The notes: generated by a model not told the origin, from the letters alone. A stretch of 64,000 nucleotides of DNA from Fibrobacter sp. UWB10 (GCF_900182935.1 NZ_FXUE01000002.1:1-64000); one strand, 5' to 3'. Shown: positions 36,604 to 45,270, counted from the stretch's first letter. A program made the numbers and translations.

Positions 36604-37032
36604 ATGTTTGAAAGCGTATTCGACAAATACCCCTTCTTTAGAGCAGTGCCTTGCGTGCTCTGCATGGCTATCATCTTTAAACTGTCTTCGCTCACGAATG
36701 AACAGCTTGAAGACTTTCCGCACATTTGGGATAAGCTTGCTCACTTTTGTGAATACGCCTCGCTTGCCGGTTGCTATGCCATGCTTTGGACCCGTAACGA
36801 ATGGTCCAAACGCCAGTGGCTGCGTGTGCTGGTAGTGGGTATTCTTGCGCTTGCTTATGGTTGCACCGATGAATTCCACCAAAGTTTTGTCGATGGCCGC
36901 GACAGCAGTGTGCTGGACTTGGTGGCTGACTTGACCGGTGGCTTGATGGGTGGCGTTGTTTACGCCATTGTCACGCGAATCTTGAATCGCTTTGATCCGG
37001 TGCCGGAAAAGCAACCCGCCGCAGAAGACTAG
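36604..37032 (+). CDS. VanZ-family membrane protein
   Basis: 142 aa with four hydrophobic segments. The VanZ pattern is visible: FKLSSLTNEQL, DKLAHFCEYASLAGCYAML (the HxxxY/F motif), and GCTDEFHQSFVDGRDSSVLDLVADLTGGLMGG, the conserved DExxQxFxxGR-D block. VanZ proteins are poorly understood; the founder raises teicoplanin resistance. CTATCTT lies ten bases before the ATG. The stop overlaps the convergent murB stop in a shared CTAG. Confidence 0.85.
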   Translation: MFESVFDKYPFFRAVPCVLCMAIIFKLSSLTNEQLEDFPHIWDKLAHFCEYASLAGCYAMLWTRNEWSKRQWLRVLVVGILALAYGCTDEFHQSFVDGRDSSVLDLVADLTGGLMGGVVYAIVTRILNRFDPVPEKQPAAED

Positions 37033-37937
37033 AATTTTCCTAGCAATATTATTTCACGCTTGAGCTGGATGCCGAATTTCTCGGCGACTTTCTGCTGTAC
37101 GAATTCGCTTAATTGCTTGATGTCGCCTGCGGTAGCGCCGCCTGCGTTCACGATAAAGTTCGCGTGTACGGTGCTGACTTCGGCGCCACCGATGCGGTAG
37201 CCCTTGAGGCCTGCTTGTTCAATGTAATAGCCCGGCGCGATTTGTTGCGGCATGTCGGCGGAGCCTTTGTCGAGGCGCTTGAAGGTGGAGCCTGCGTTCG
37301 GCATGTTGAGCGGCTGGCTTGCTTTGCGCTTGGCCATGCATTCGGCGAGTTCTGCTTCAAGGTCGGCGACCGTCTTGCCTTCTGCGTTGGCGGCGGGGAG
37401 CTGGAATGTCGCCGAGAGAATAATTGCTTTGTCCTTCTGGAAAATACTTTGTCTATACCCGAAGGCGCAGTCGGCGTTAGAAATTTCGCGAATGTTTCCG
37501 TCGCTGTCAAGAACGGTGACTTGCGTGCAACAGGTTCCAATTTCTTGGCCGTAGGCGCCCGCATTCATGTAAATTGCTCCGCCCAAGGTTCCGGGAATTC
37601 CGGCGAGCTTGTGGATGCCTGCAAAACCCAACTTGAGTACATTGCGGGCGAACCTGCCGAGCGGGGTAGCCGCTCCGACTTTGAATGCCCCGTTTCCGAG
37701 GTCCACGATTTCCGAAAATTCTCCGGCAAGCGTAATTACGACTCCGTCAAATCCCTTGTCCGAAACAAGCAGATTCGTGCCGTTTCCTAAAATAAAATAG
37801 GGAAGTCCCTTTTCGCGGGCGAGCGCGGTAGCGCTCTGAATGTCGTTTATGCATTCCGCCTTCACGTAATAGTGTGCGGACCCACCCACTTTAAAGGAGG
37901 TGTGCTTGCTCATCAATTCGTTTTCGAGAATCTGCAT
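37029..37937 (-). CDS. murB: UDP-N-acetylenolpyruvoylglucosamine reductase MurB
   Basis: 302 aa from the ATG at 37937; the longer frame begins before the CTATATT box and is unlikely. MurB is the FAD enzyme that reduces enolpyruvyl-UDP-GlcNAc to UDP-MurNAc with NADPH. Motifs: HTSFKVGGSA, GNGTNLLVSDKGF (FAD loop), GIPGTLGGAIYMNAGAYGQE, YRQSIFQ, and NAGSTFKRLDKG with the catalytic Ser. This gene feeds the pathway encoded in the dcw cluster but lies 23 kb away. Confidence 0.94.
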   Translation of the reverse strand: MQILENELMSKHTSFKVGGSAHYYVKAECINDIQSATALAREKGLPYFILGNGTNLLVSDKGFDGVVITLAGEFSEIVDLGNGAFKVGAATPLGRFARNVLKLGFAGIHKLAGIPGTLGGAIYMNAGAYGQEIGTCCTQVTVLDSDGNIREISNADCAFGYRQSIFQKDKAIILSATFQLPAANAEGKTVADLEAELAECMAKRKASQPLNMPNAGSTFKRLDKGSADMPQQIAPGYYIEQAGLKGYRIGGAEVSTVHANFIVNAGGATAGDIKQLSEFVQQKVAEKFGIQLKREIILLGKF

Positions 37938-37943
37938 ATTGTA

Positions 37944-37950
37944 AATATAG
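37944..37950 (-). promoter_or_regulatory. CTATATT box, 6 bases before murB
   Basis: Minus-strand CTATATT, six bases (TACAAT), then ATG. No Shine-Dalgarno sequence. Confidence 0.5.
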
Positions 37951-37967
37951 CTTTGCCAAGAAAAATT

Positions 37968-37974
37968 GTATATT
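37968..37974 (+). promoter_or_regulatory. GTATATT box, 8 bases before the primase-like gene
   Basis: GTATATT, eight bases, then ATG; back-to-back with the murB box 18 bases away. Confidence 0.4.
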
Positions 37975-37982
37975 ACCTCGCG

Positions 37983-39098
37983 ATGACTAACGAGGAACTG
38001 AAACAATTTAAGTCGGCGATTTCGATTACTGCCGTTGCACAGAGTCTAGGGGTAGATGTGTCCCATGGCAAGTGCCGTTGTTTCTTCCCGCAGCGCCACA
38101 CGCATGGTGATCGTACGCCGTCGGTTTCAATTTCTGAAGAACGTGGAACGTTCCGTTGCTGGGTTTGCGACGATGTTCGTGGTGACGTGATTTCGTTGGT
38201 GCAAATTGTAAAGGACTGCAGTTTTGTCGAAGCGCTCGGCTGGCTTATGGCGCAATACCCGTTCTTGGTACCGCCCTCTGCTCGCAAAGAAATGGAGCGC
38301 CTGACCGAACGTGCACAGATGGCGCAAGGACATGCACCGGTGAATACTCGACCGATGCCCGAAATAGTCCGTCCAGAGGAACCTGAAGAACCACCCCTTG
38401 TTTCTGAAGACGACCGCAAGAAAATCATTCTTTCGTTCCTCAAGCGTTTAAGCCCTGTCGATAACACGCCTGCTGGCAAGTGGCTCGCACGCCGCCGCAT
38501 ATACAAGCCCGTGTGGGACAAGATGCTTTTGCGCACCATCAGCAATTACGAAGAGGTGAACAACAGCCTTAAGGCGGACTTTGGCGAAGAGGTGCTGAAG
38601 TACGTGGGTCTCTTTAACGACAAAGGGCATTTGCGTTACTACAAGCACCCGTTGATTTTTCCGTATCTGGACCCGCAGCGCAGAGCGTTCTATTTCCAAT
38701 CGCGTGCTATCGATAACACGGTTGTGCCTAAGGAACTCAACTTGCGCGGTACCGTGCCGTACCCGTACAATATGGTGGCGCTGGACCAAAAGCCGGGCTG
38801 GGTTTATTTGTGCGAAGGTGTGGTCGACACGCTTACATTTTTAGGACAAAAGATTAATGCAGTCGGAATTCCTGGCGTTCGCAGCTTCAAAGTGGAGTGG
38901 TTGAATCTTTTTAGAAACAAAAATGTGGTACTTTGTCTGGATCACGATGAAGCGGGCCGCTCTGGTATGGAATATATTGGCAACTTGTTCACACAAGCGG
39001 GCATTCATAATGTAATTTTAGGCGAAGGTATGGAAAACTTGCCCACGGCCATGAAGGAAGGTGAAGACATCAATGATTGGTTCGGAGGAAAGAAGTAA
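37983..39098 (+). CDS. CHC2 zinc-finger and Toprim primase-like protein
   Basis: 371 aa from the ATG at 37983. Residues of about 31-75 form a CHC2-type zinc finger (C33, H39, C59, C62 with TPSVSISEERGTFRCWVC), as in DnaG. Residues of about 265-345 form a Toprim fold: WVYLCEGVVDTLTFLG (Glu) and VVLCLDHDEAGRSGM (DxD). Between them is a partial catalytic-core region. The C-terminal helicase-binding domain of DnaG is missing, so this is a short, mobile-element-like primase or a Toprim nuclease rather than the replicative DnaG. Its stop overlaps the next start by one base. Confidence 0.75.
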   Translation: MTNEELKQFKSAISITAVAQSLGVDVSHGKCRCFFPQRHTHGDRTPSVSISEERGTFRCWVCDDVRGDVISLVQIVKDCSFVEALGWLMAQYPFLVPPSARKEMERLTERAQMAQGHAPVNTRPMPEIVRPEEPEEPPLVSEDDRKKIILSFLKRLSPVDNTPAGKWLARRRIYKPVWDKMLLRTISNYEEVNNSLKADFGEEVLKYVGLFNDKGHLRYYKHPLIFPYLDPQRRAFYFQSRAIDNTVVPKELNLRGTVPYPYNMVALDQKPGWVYLCEGVVDTLTFLGQKINAVGIPGVRSFKVEWLNLFRNKNVVLCLDHDEAGRSGMEYIGNLFTQAGIHNVILGEGMENLPTAMKEGEDINDWFGGKK

Positions 39099-40132
39099 TG
39101 GATAAAGTGAAGTTGTATTTTGGTAAGGTCAAGGACTTTTTTAAGTGGTTCGTTGGAACCAAGTTTGCGAAGGTAGCTGGGTTTATACTCAAGTGGCTTT
39201 ACCGAACGATCAATTTCATTATCCGCCAAGCGTTGCTGATTCTGATTATCTATTCTGCCATTTTCTCGGTGGCCGCCTCTTACGCTTTGTACCGTGCCTT
39301 TATTTACGGCTACGATATTTACGATGGTGTGGCGCAACTCAAGGATGCCCAGCCTGAAATGAGTAAGTACATGGAAGCTCTGCGCGATTCGAATCCGAAT
39401 ATCGAAATCAAGCATACCTATGTGCCGCTCGATTCTATTAGCCCGTACCTGCGCAAGGCTGTTATTGCAAGCGAAGACGCCGGATTCTATTTCCACCCGG
39501 GCTTTGACATTCGTGCCATTGCAGAAGCCTTGGATGCAAACCAGATAGCAGGGAAGACCAAGTTCGGAGGCTCTACGATTACGCAGCAGCTTGCGAAGAA
39601 CCTGTTCTTGAGCGGGGAACGTTCCTTCAGCCGCAAGTTCAAGGAACTCGCATACGCCTTGTTGATGGAGCATGAACTCGGCAAGGACCGCATTCTGGAA
39701 CTGTACTTGAATTACGCCCAGTGGGGAAAAGATATTTTCGGCTGCCAAGAAGCCTGCCGCACCTATTACAAGAAGAGTTGCGCCAAGTTGAGTGTAGACC
39801 AGGCAATCAACCTGGCTGCCATGCTCGCAAGCCCGGGCAAACACCACCCGCACATGCGCGAAAGCCAATTCATGGCCAAGCGCCGTGCCGTGATTTACCA
39901 GAACATGTTCCCCAAGAAGGACAGCGTGCTGGTGGATTCATTGCGCCAGCTGATGGCCCCGCCGCCGAAAGACAGCTCCGCCAAGGGCTCCAAGGCATCG
40001 GAAAAATCTATAGAAAAAGGCTCGGCTAAAAACCTGGACAAAAAGCCCGAAAAGGCTGCGGAGAAAAATTCGTCGAAGACCTCTGAAAAGTCAGCGAAAG
40101 CTCCCGCGAAAGCCTCTACAAAAAAGAAATAA
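39098..40132 (+). CDS. Monofunctional peptidoglycan glycosyltransferase (GT51)
   Basis: 344 aa from the ATG at 39098 (GGAGG upstream, TAATG overlap with the primase-like gene). One membrane helix (about 41-64), then the GT51 domain: IASEDAGFYFHPGFD with catalytic Glu126, GGSTITQQLAKNLFLS from 157, and the RKFKELAYALLMEHELGKDR and LELYLNYAQWG motifs. No transpeptidase domain follows; instead a Lys/Ser/Ala-rich tail (about 290-344) ends the protein. It polymerises lipid II glycan like MtgA, though it is longer. A CTATATT box for argG follows the stop. Confidence 0.85.
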   Translation: MDKVKLYFGKVKDFFKWFVGTKFAKVAGFILKWLYRTINFIIRQALLILIIYSAIFSVAASYALYRAFIYGYDIYDGVAQLKDAQPEMSKYMEALRDSNPNIEIKHTYVPLDSISPYLRKAVIASEDAGFYFHPGFDIRAIAEALDANQIAGKTKFGGSTITQQLAKNLFLSGERSFSRKFKELAYALLMEHELGKDRILELYLNYAQWGKDIFGCQEACRTYYKKSCAKLSVDQAINLAAMLASPGKHHPHMRESQFMAKRRAVIYQNMFPKKDSVLVDSLRQLMAPPPKDSSAKGSKASEKSIEKGSAKNLDKKPEKAAEKNSSKTSEKSAKAPAKASTKKK

Positions 40133-40138
40133 AAGTTT

Positions 40139-40145
40139 CTATATT
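40139..40145 (+). promoter_or_regulatory. CTATATT(TG) box upstream of argG
   Basis: CTATATTTG lies 35 bases before the argG ATG, and AAAGGACG provides the ribosome site. The TATATTTG matches the TAnnTTTG -7 element described in Bacteroidetes. Confidence 0.5.
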
Positions 40146-40180
40146 TGACTTGTCTAAAATTTTCTTAAAGGACGCTAAAA

Positions 40181-41452
40181 ATGGCTAAGAAAGAATCCAA
40201 GAAGAAGGTTGTCCTCGCTTATAGCGGTGGACTCGATACTTCCATCATCATCCCCTGGCTCAAGGAAAACTACGACTGCGAAGTGATCGCTTTCGCTGCC
40301 GACCTCGGTCAGAACGACTTCCCGGACGCTAAGGCCCTCGAAGACAAGGCTCTCAAGACTGGCGCTTCCAAGTGCTACGTTCTTGACCTCAAGAAGGAAT
40401 TCCTTGAAGACTACGTTTGGCCGACCGTTCGCGCCGGTGCCAAGTACGAAGGTACCTACCTCCTGGGTACTTCTTTCGCCCGTCCGCTCATCGCCAAGTA
40501 CCAGGTTAAGATTGCTGAAAAGGAAGGTGCCTACGCTGTTGCTCACGGTGCTACCGGTAAGGGTAACGACCAGGTCCGTTTCGAACTGACCTACGCCGCT
40601 CTCAACCCGAAGCTCGAAATCATCGCTCCGTGGAAGGACCCGAAGTGGACGTTCCATAGCCGCGAAGACGCTATCGACTACGCTGCCGCTCACAAGATTC
40701 CGCTGAACGGCATCAGCAAGAAGAAGATTTACTCCGAAGACGGTAACCTGTGGCACCTCTCTCACGAAGGTGGCGTTTTGGAATTCCCGGAACAGGAACA
40801 CAAGTACGAATTCCTCAAGCACACCAACACGTATGAAAAGGCCCCGAACAAGGCTGATCACGTGACGATTACCTTCGATAAGGGTAATCCGGTGGCTATC
40901 GACGGCAAGAAGATGGGTGCTGTCGAACTCCTCGAATACCTGAACAAAATTGGCGGCAAGAACGCTTGCGGTCTCTTGGACATCGTTGAAAACCGCCTCG
41001 TCGGCCTCAAGAGCCGCGGCGTGTACGAAACTCCGGGTGGCACGCTCCTGTACAAGGCTCACGAATGCCTGCAGCAGCTCGTGCTCGACAAGGAAACTTT
41101 GTTCGAAGCCCAGAAGATGTCTATGACGTACGCGAACCTCGTGTACAATGGCCAGTGGTTCACTCCGCTCCGCCAGGCTATGGACGCCTTCTTCGCTGAA
41201 GTGAACAAGGTTGTTACCGGTGACGTGACCCTCAAGCTCTATAAGGGTAACATCATTCCGGCTGGCATCAAGAGCCCCTACAGCCTCTACGACATGGGCC
41301 TCGGTGGATTCACCGACGTTGACATGTACGACCAGAAGGACGCAACGGGCTTCATCCGCTGCTACGGCCTCCCGCTCAAGACGCGCGCTCTGTTGCTTGG
41401 CAACAAGACCAACGTCGACTTCGGTAAGCCGGTTGTGCTCCCGAAGAAGTAG
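40181..41452 (+). CDS. argG: Argininosuccinate synthase
   Basis: 423 aa. It joins citrulline and aspartate with ATP, the penultimate arginine step. The N-type pyrophosphatase loop AYSGGLDTS is at 13-21; [34 protein letters not shown] and EGGVLEFP follow in the expected order. Codon use is strongly biased (GGT, GCT, AAG, GAC), suggesting high expression. Monocistronic, with its own box and a strong terminator. Confidence 0.96.
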   Translation: MAKKESKKKVVLAYSGGLDTSIIIPWLKENYDCEVIAFAADLGQNDFPDAKALEDKALKTGASKCYVLDLKKEFLEDYVWPTVRAGAKYEGTYLLGTSFARPLIAKYQVKIAEKEGAYAVAHGATGKGNDQVRFELTYAALNPKLEIIAPWKDPKWTFHSREDAIDYAAAHKIPLNGISKKKIYSEDGNLWHLSHEGGVLEFPEQEHKYEFLKHTNTYEKAPNKADHVTITFDKGNPVAIDGKKMGAVELLEYLNKIGGKNACGLLDIVENRLVGLKSRGVYETPGGTLLYKAHECLQQLVLDKETLFEAQKMSMTYANLVYNGQWFTPLRQAMDAFFAEVNKVVTGDVTLKLYKGNIIPAGIKSPYSLYDMGLGGFTDVDMYDQKDATGFIRCYGLPLKTRALLLGNKTNVDFGKPVVLPKK

Positions 41453-41470
41453 TCGGTAAAGACATTCGTC

Positions 41471-41507
41471 AAAAAAATCCTCGGTTTTAAAAACCGAGGA
41501 TTTTTTT
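41471..41507. terminator. Perfect bidirectional terminator after argG
   Basis: 18-base perfect arms (41471-41488 and 41490-41507) around one A: A7-TCCTCGGTTTT and its complement ending in T7. Serves argG on + and the convergent gene on -. Confidence 0.92.
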
Positions 41508-41522
41508 ACTTCTTACTTCCTA

Positions 41523-42026
41523 CTAAAATTCGTACATGTACCCAGCTCCCCATAGGAGCTTCTTGGTGTCATGTTCTCTGTAGCGATTAACGGGTACGCT
41601 AATTTGTGTGTACAGCCCGTAAAAGTGCGTCCAAAGTTCTATCGAAATGTCGGCGGTTTCTTTGTAGTTGTAAGGCAACGCATACATCGCGTTGTTTGCC
41701 TTGTTTAGGGCTCGGTGCATTTCGTTTGGAGACTCGGCGTATTCGTAGCCACCGCTAACGCCTGCATCCATGTGGAACGGGAAATCCTTGAAAAAGGTCC
41801 AAAGCAAACTCCCGCGAACGCCGCACCAATAGTCGTTAGGCCCGTTGTGAAAACCCATTCCTTGTACGTAAAGCATTAAATTGCTGTAACCGACGCCACC
41901 AATCAGTACAACTGGCGTTTGGTTGCGAAGGCCTGCGCCAATGCTAAAACGCCATTCACTAGCGTGGCTAATGACCGTGACAAAAAGGACTACAAAAAAT
42001 AGAGTTCTAAAAACAGCGCGAAACAT
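41523..42026 (-). CDS. Secreted or outer-membrane protein of unknown function
   Basis: 167 aa with a signal peptide (MFRAVFRTLFFVVLFVTVISHA). The mature part has short amphipathic strands (WRFSIGAGLRNQTPVVLIGG; NLMLYVQGMGF; LYTQISVPVNRYR) and ends in GAGYMYEF with a terminal Phe, suggesting a small eight-strand outer-membrane barrel. No family recognised. CTATATTTG lies six bases upstream of the ATG with no Shine-Dalgarno sequence. Confidence 0.6.
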   Translation of the reverse strand: MFRAVFRTLFFVVLFVTVISHASEWRFSIGAGLRNQTPVVLIGGVGYSNLMLYVQGMGFHNGPNDYWCGVRGSLLWTFFKDFPFHMDAGVSGGYEYAESPNEMHRALNKANNAMYALPYNYKETADISIELWTHFYGLYTQISVPVNRYREHDTKKLLWGAGYMYEF

Positions 42027-42032
42027 AGTTCA

Positions 42033-42039
42033 AATATAG
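42033..42039 (-). promoter_or_regulatory. CTATATT(TG) box, 6 bases before the 167-aa gene
   Basis: Minus-strand CTATATT, six bases (TGAACT), then ATG. Confidence 0.5.
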
Positions 42040-42080
42040 CCAAAACATATAATTATACTCGCAAAAACCTGTTTTTATTC

Positions 42081-42087
42081 CTATATT
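42081..42087 (+). promoter_or_regulatory. CTATATT(G) box upstream of the DUF3078-like gene
   Basis: CTATATTG lies 53 bases before the ATG at 42141, leaving a leader that ends in AAAAAAGGAATC. Confidence 0.45.
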
Positions 42088-42140
42088 GTTTTGTGTAAAA
42101 CTCGGCTCGCCGTAGCACGGGCCACAAAAAAGGAATCAAT

Positions 42141-43013
42141 ATGAAGATGAAATCACTTATCAAGGCTTGCGCATTTGCTTGCGCTTTCGCCGCTCCTGCA
42201 ATGGCTGAAGGTGGCATGTTCGAAGGGGCTCTCCCGGAAAACTGGACTGCCGACGTTGTCGCAGCAGTTCGCTATAACTGGTACAACTTCAGCAATTGGC
42301 AGAAGGACGGTACCTCGAACTACACTTGGCTCGTGACTTACGATGCCGACGTGCAGGGTAAGTGGAAGGTCGCCAACTGGCGTAACCTCATCGACATCGA
42401 TCTCGGCCAGACTTGGACTAAGGGCGTGGGTAAGCGCAAGTCCAGTGACCGCCTCTTCTGGGAATCTATGCTTGACTTCAATTTGAGCGAAGTTCTGAAA
42501 CCTTACATTGGTAACCGTTTCGAAACCCAGTTCATGAAGGGTTATGAATACAGCGAAGACGAAGAAGGTAACGAAGTCAAGAAGGATATTTCTAGCTTCA
42601 TGGATCCGGCCTACGAAACTCAGGTTGCCGGTCTTGCTTACATCCCGAACGAAAACTTCTCTCAGCGCCTCGGCTTTGCTAACCGCATGACCATTTCTCA
42701 CGGTTACGGCTATGCAGACGATCCGGACACCAAGAAGTTTGAAAAGTTCCGTGACGAACCCGGTCTCGAATCTATCACCGAAGCCAAGTATGCTTTCTCT
42801 GACATTGTGAGCTTCAAGACCCGTCTGTGGGCCTTCTGCAACTTTGAAGGTGTCGAAAAGATCGATGGCCTTTGGGAAAACTTGCTCTCTGTGATGATTG
42901 CACCGCTCGTTGAACTCCAGGTTGGCTTTGATATGGCCTACGACTGGGATCTCGACGAAGACGCTCAGTACAAGAGCATGGTGCTCTTCGGCCTGACCTG
43001 GCGCTGGTTTTAA
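42141..43013 (+). CDS. DUF3078-like outer-membrane protein
   Basis: 290 aa; signal peptide ending APAMA. The mature part has the phrases NWYNFSNWQKDGTSNYTWL and RNLIDIDLGQTWTK, as in DUF3078 proteins of the Bacteroidetes/Fibrobacter group, which are predicted outer-membrane beta-barrels. It ends in WRWF, a typical aromatic C terminus. Codon use is biased towards favoured codons, hinting at abundant protein. AAAGGAATC is before the ATG, and a terminator follows. Confidence 0.7.
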   Translation: MKMKSLIKACAFACAFAAPAMAEGGMFEGALPENWTADVVAAVRYNWYNFSNWQKDGTSNYTWLVTYDADVQGKWKVANWRNLIDIDLGQTWTKGVGKRKSSDRLFWESMLDFNLSEVLKPYIGNRFETQFMKGYEYSEDEEGNEVKKDISSFMDPAYETQVAGLAYIPNENFSQRLGFANRMTISHGYGYADDPDTKKFEKFRDEPGLESITEAKYAFSDIVSFKTRLWAFCNFEGVEKIDGLWENLLSVMIAPLVELQVGFDMAYDWDLDEDAQYKSMVLFGLTWRWF

Positions 43014-43032
43014 TCGCAGAACCTAAAATATC

Positions 43033-43070
43033 AAAAAAAAGAACCCGGCTTTTTGTCGGGTTTCTTTTTT
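43033..43070. terminator. Terminator between convergent genes
   Basis: AACCCG (43042-43047) and CGGGTT (43057-43062) with A8 before and CTTTTTT after; likely works on both strands. Confidence 0.8.
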
Positions 43071-43095
43071 TGCAAAATCAACTAAGTTCTGCTAA

Positions 43096-43725
43096 CTAAG
43101 TTCTGCCTTCTAAATCCGCTTTCATGGCGCGGATGGCATTTCCGCGGTGGCTGATGCCTTTCTTTTCCGCAAGTTCCATTTGAGCGAAGGTGCGGTCGAA
43201 TCCGTCGGGAACGAATAGCGGGTCGTAACCGAATCCCATGTCGCCAACGGGGGCGAAGTTGATTTGTCCGCGGCATTCGCCTTCGTAAATCTTGGGCTCG
43301 CTCACGGTCCATTTGCCGTCCACTTCGGCGACTTTCTGGTAAGAGAGCGCGCAGAAATAGCGGGCGCTGCGGTCTTTGACGCCTTCGAGCTTTTGCATGA
43401 GCTTGTCGTTGTTCGCTTGATCGTTGCCATGGTAGCCGCAGTAGCGGGCGCTGTAAATGCCCGGTTCACCGTTCAATGCGAATACTTCCAAGCCGGAATC
43501 GTCTGCAAGCACGCTTGCTTCGATATGCTTTTCGCAAAGCCACTTGGCCACTGTGCTAGACTTGATGATGGCGTTTGCTTCGAATGAATCGCCGTCTTCA
43601 ACAATGTCGTCAGTGAATCCAATGTCCTTGAGCGTCTTGAATTCCTTATTCTCGGTTCCGAGAATGTGCGCAAAATCCCTAATCTTCCCGGGATTTCCCG
43701 TCGCGATAACGAATAAATGTTTCAT
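43096..43725 (-). CDS. rdgB: Non-canonical purine NTP pyrophosphatase (RdgB/HAM1)
   Basis: 209 aa. It hydrolyses ITP, dITP and XTP to keep deaminated purines out of nucleic acids. Family motifs: VIATGNPGKIRDF at 6-18, EDGDSFEANAIIK, LADDSGLEVFALNGEPGIYSAR (catalytic Asp, quoted in part: DDSGLEVFALNGEPG), MGFGYDPLFVPDG and SHRGNAIRAM. TTATATATG overlaps the start; no clear Shine-Dalgarno sequence. Confidence 0.93.
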   Translation of the reverse strand: MKHLFVIATGNPGKIRDFAHILGTENKEFKTLKDIGFTDDIVEDGDSFEANAIIKSSTVAKWLCEKHIEASVLADDSGLEVFALNGEPGIYSARYCGYHGNDQANNDKLMQKLEGVKDRSARYFCALSYQKVAEVDGKWTVSEPKIYEGECRGQINFAPVGDMGFGYDPLFVPDGFDRTFAQMELAEKKGISHRGNAIRAMKADLEGRT

Positions 43726-43763
43726 ATATAATTTGATTCCCGATACTTAGTTCTAGAATTTTT

Positions 43764-43795
43764 AATTCCGAACTCTGAATTCCGAATTCTGAATT
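43764..43795. repeat. Tandem 14-base repeat AATTCCGAAYTCTG x2
   Basis: AATTCCGAACTCTG (43764-43777) and AATTCCGAATTCTG (43778-43791), then AATT. It lies between rdgB and the TM2 gene. Probably slippage-derived. Confidence 0.5.
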
Positions 43796-43985
43796 AGTAG
43801 TGTTCCGGTTTCATCACGATAAGAATCGCGTCGACAACGACACCTACGCCACAGAGACCGCCTGTGCAAAGCCAAAGGATTCCAGTCCAGATTTTACCTT
43901 CGTAAAAACGGTGCAGTCCCAGGTAACCGAGCAAAATGCAAAGGGCGAGGGCAATCCATTTGTTATGTTCACCTTGTGCGGCCAT
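43794..43985 (-). CDS. TM2-domain membrane protein
   Basis: 63 aa from the ATG at 43985, which has AAGGAG eight bases upstream; the longer frame crosses the promoter. The TM2 pattern is complete: two helices (IALALCILLGYLGLHRFYEG and ILWLCTGGLCGVGVVVDAIL) joined by the GLHRFYxGK turn, with GLCGVG and the Asp in VVVDAI. TM2 proteins are small bacterial and eukaryotic membrane proteins of unclear function. Confidence 0.85.
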   Translation of the reverse strand: MAAQGEHNKWIALALCILLGYLGLHRFYEGKIWTGILWLCTGGLCGVGVVVDAILIVMKPEHY

Positions 43986-44012
43986 AAAGTCTCCTTGGTT
44001 TAAGGCAGCCCA

Positions 44013-44019
44013 AATATAG
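44013..44019 (-). promoter_or_regulatory. CTATATT(TG) box upstream of the TM2 gene
   Basis: Minus-strand CTATATTTG, 27 bases before the ATG; the gene has an AAGGAG site, fitting the long-leader class. Confidence 0.45.
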
Positions 44020-44044
44020 AAAATCGCGACCCTAGAATTATTTG

Positions 44045-44051
44045 CTACATT
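44045..44051 (+). promoter_or_regulatory. CTACATT box upstream of the ABC-2 permease
   Basis: CTACATT is followed by GGAG and, after 12 bases in all, the ATG. Confidence 0.4.
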
Positions 44052-44063
44052 GGAGTTAAATCT

Positions 44064-44708
44064 ATGCTCCACGTATTTAAACATGAACTTCGACTGATTT
44101 TTAGGGACCCGCGCTTCTGGATTCCGTTCATCATTCCGCCGGTGATTCTGGCGGCAAGCCAGGGCATTGCCGTGTCGCGTTACGGCGGGCAGATTATGCA
44201 GGGCATGCAGGGCTACATGATGCTCTTGCTCGGTTGCCTCATGGCGCCCATGGGTTCGCCTTTGGCAGGGGATTCCTTCGCGGGCGAGCGCGAACGCAAT
44301 TCGCTTGAACTTTTACAGCTAGCCCCCATTGCGCCGGCAAAACTCTTTTGGGGAAAGCTCTTGGCAATCCTTCCGTTCCCGGTGGTTTTTGCATTGCTTG
44401 CGCAGCTCGGCTACTGGGTGTCGCATCCTGAAATTTCGACGATGTCTGCGGTGGCGTCCGTTCTTGGGGCGCTTTCGGCAGTCCTTCTCACGACCTCGTT
44501 TGCCTTGGTTGTGTCTTTGCGAGTCAAGACGGTTCGTGCAGCGACGCATATTACGTTGTTCCTTATCGTGCCGCTCTTGCTGTTGGTGCAGCTCGGTCAC
44601 GAGGCCTTTTTGAGTGGGCTCTTCGTGCCTATTGTAACGCTTGTCGTGTCGGTCTTATTGAGTATTGCGGCGACCTACATGAGCATGCGCAAGTTTGTAA
44701 GCTTATAA
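44064..44708 (+). CDS. ABC-2-type / CcmB-like transporter permease
   Basis: 214 aa, six membrane segments. The ABC-2 hallmark lies after the second helix: FAGERERNSLELLQLAPIAP followed by AKLFWGKLLA (GExxxxxLexLxxxPxxxxxxxxGK). Length and layout resemble CcmB, the haem-exporter permease, but no ccm genes and no ATPase gene lie nearby. The partner ATPase must be encoded elsewhere. A lipoprotein gene follows after 17 bases. Confidence 0.7.
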   Translation: MLHVFKHELRLIFRDPRFWIPFIIPPVILAASQGIAVSRYGGQIMQGMQGYMMLLLGCLMAPMGSPLAGDSFAGERERNSLELLQLAPIAPAKLFWGKLLAILPFPVVFALLAQLGYWVSHPEISTMSAVASVLGALSAVLLTTSFALVVSLRVKTVRAATHITLFLIVPLLLLVQLGHEAFLSGLFVPIVTLVVSVLLSIAATYMSMRKFVSL

Positions 44709-44725
44709 TGTAATAAAGGAGTTTT

Positions 44726-45268
44726 ATGAGAAAAAGTCTTTTCGCCCTCGGATTCTTGGTGTTTGCGCTAGCCTTTACAGCGTGCGGAGATTCTTCATCC
44801 GGAGTGTCCGATTCAAATTTGTCTAACGATGGAAAAACTTCTGCAAAAAGTAGCTTCCCCCAAAATGGCGATCCGGACTTTTATTGTGAAGTAACTAGTG
44901 GAACCGATGAAGATGGTAAAACCTTTGGGCAGATCAAGGTGAATATTCCGAACTACAAGGGACATGTAGAAAGAATTGCTTTTGATGAAGCCGGTAATGG
45001 TACGCAATATTATGAAGAATCCTATTACAATTTGAATTCATATAATAAAAGGGCTATGTGCCTTGAATTCGAACAGGGTATCGAAGAAAAGTCAAGGAAG
45101 AAGAATTTTACCGAAACATACTGCGAAAACGGAGTCTCTTACTTTGTAATATCTTTCCAGGACGCACCCATAGATCATCTTGCGCAGCATGCGAATGAGT
45201 ACAAAGAAGATTGCGAACAGTATAGGCGCGAGTGGGAAGACGGCGAATTCGACGAATTTCAGAAATAA
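44726..45268 (+). CDS. Lipoprotein of unknown function
   Basis: 180 aa. Signal peptide MRKSLFALGFLVFALAFTAC with lipobox, followed by GDSSSGVSDSN. The mature part is acidic, with an N-terminal Ser/Asn linker, a beta-like block (KTFGQIKVNIPNYKGHVERI) and a charged C terminus (YRREWEDGEFDEFQK). Four cysteines lie in the mature part. AAAGGAG is seven bases before the ATG. No family recognised. Confidence 0.7.
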   Translation: MRKSLFALGFLVFALAFTACGDSSSGVSDSNLSNDGKTSAKSSFPQNGDPDFYCEVTSGTDEDGKTFGQIKVNIPNYKGHVERIAFDEAGNGTQYYEESYYNLNSYNKRAMCLEFEQGIEEKSRKKNFTETYCENGVSYFVISFQDAPIDHLAQHANEYKEDCEQYRREWEDGEFDEFQK

Positions 45269-45270
45269 CG

